Shown here in pieces: positions 12,754 to 12,909 of a stretch of 12,909 nt of DNA. This stretch comes from Sphingomonas sp. UBA1000 (GTDB lineage Bacteria; Pseudomonadota; Alphaproteobacteria; Sphingomonadales; Sphingomonadaceae). A model generated the notes under the pieces. The model saw only the letters and a program-made list of their open reading frames with translations, ran no database searches and was not told the origin of the DNA. Position numbers and translations under genes: made by a program. The stretch spans positions 1 to 12,909 of the forward strand of contig DBAW01000119.1 in assembly GCA_002291855.1 (NCBI GenBank), in the 5' to 3' direction. Within the stretch, counting starts at the first letter, position 1; the number at the start of each line of letters is the position of its first letter.

Positions 12754-12909
12754 GCCGGGCCGGGATGGATGGGGCCAGCATGAAGGATGGCGGGGCAATG
12801 ACGGCTGCGGCACCGGCAGAGGCGATGATCATCGGCAGCGCGCCGGCACCGGGCGGGGCGGCGGCGCGGATCGCGCGCATCGCCGGCGGCTGGGGCGTCA
12901 ACATCGCCA
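12750..12909 (+). CDS. ABC permease of the MacB-like exporter (5' part, cut by window edge)
   Basis: An open frame starts at ATG 12750 in an ATGA overlap with the ATPase stop and runs to the edge (53 codons). What is visible is an Ala/Gly/Met-rich stretch with several alternative in-frame ATG codons (12765, 12780, 12798, 12825) ending in GGWGVNIA, which resembles the segment just before the first membrane helix of MacB-type permeases. No membrane helix is in view yet, so the permease call rests mainly on position after the adaptor and ATPase genes. Confidence 0.6.
   Translation, partial: MSRAGMDGASMKDGGAMTAAAPAEAMIIGSAPAPGGAAARIARIAGGWGVNIA

Noticed and set aside
1..12909. CRISPR arrays, insertion sequences, tRNA or rRNA genes, phage or integron features
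   Set aside because: No direct-repeat/spacer pattern, no transposase-like protein, no terminal inverted repeats and no tRNA-like cloverleaf sequence was found on reading both strands.

Overview
The window is a GC-rich, gene-dense stretch of chromosome. The family content (ClpA with a VGF docking loop, a DUF1192 microprotein, a plcP-agt lipid-remodelling pair, small secreted Trp/Arg-rich and CHAP proteins) fits an alphaproteobacterium, most likely of the Sphingomonadales. That placement is inferred from gene content and protein flavour; there is no rRNA to confirm it. I see no tRNA, rRNA, CRISPR array, insertion sequence, phage gene or other sign of recent transfer. It reads as ordinary core chromosome with one notable regulated module.

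Layout. (1) 128-2184, plus strand: sseA (3-mercaptopyruvate sulfurtransferase) and a metC-type cystathionine beta-lyase, joined by a 4-base GTGA overlap, form a sulfur amino acid operon. A small helical protein of unknown function (2167-2469, minus) converges on it and overlaps its 3' end. (2) 2626-3629: two small secreted proteins face each other, a Trp/Arg/Asp repeat protein (plus) and a CHAP-domain hydrolase (minus). (3) 3801-4739: ribF, the bifunctional riboflavin kinase/FAD synthetase, diverges from the CHAP gene across an intergenic region with a clean dyad and a candidate promoter that would give a nearly leaderless ribF mRNA. (4) 4746-6700, minus strand: a plcP-like phospholipase C gene followed 11 bases later by an agt-like glycosyltransferase gene. 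Just upstream, on the same strand, is an essentially perfect 18-bp Pho box (6764-6781) with a further in-phase half-site. (5) 6813-7835, minus: a PIG3-type NAD(P)H:quinone oxidoreductase. (6) 7961-8158, plus: a DUF1192 protein, then 8279-10597: clpA, ended by a strong intrinsic terminator. (7) 10779 to the right edge, plus: an ABC-type MacA/MacB-like system with separate adaptor, ATPase and (cut off) permease genes, linked by overlapping start and stop codons.

How it fits together. The best-supported regulatory story is phosphate-starvation lipid remodelling. PhoB would bind the Pho box. PlcP would remove the phosphate-containing headgroup of membrane phospholipids to give diacylglycerol, and Agt would glycosylate the diacylglycerol to a phosphorus-free glycolipid that replaces phospholipid and spares phosphate. 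The enzyme pair is known from rhizobia and marine bacteria; here the sequence supplies both genes in order and the regulatory site. The other units are housekeeping: sulfur metabolism, flavin cofactors, AAA+ proteolysis, quinone reduction and a macrolide/lipoprotein-type ABC exporter.
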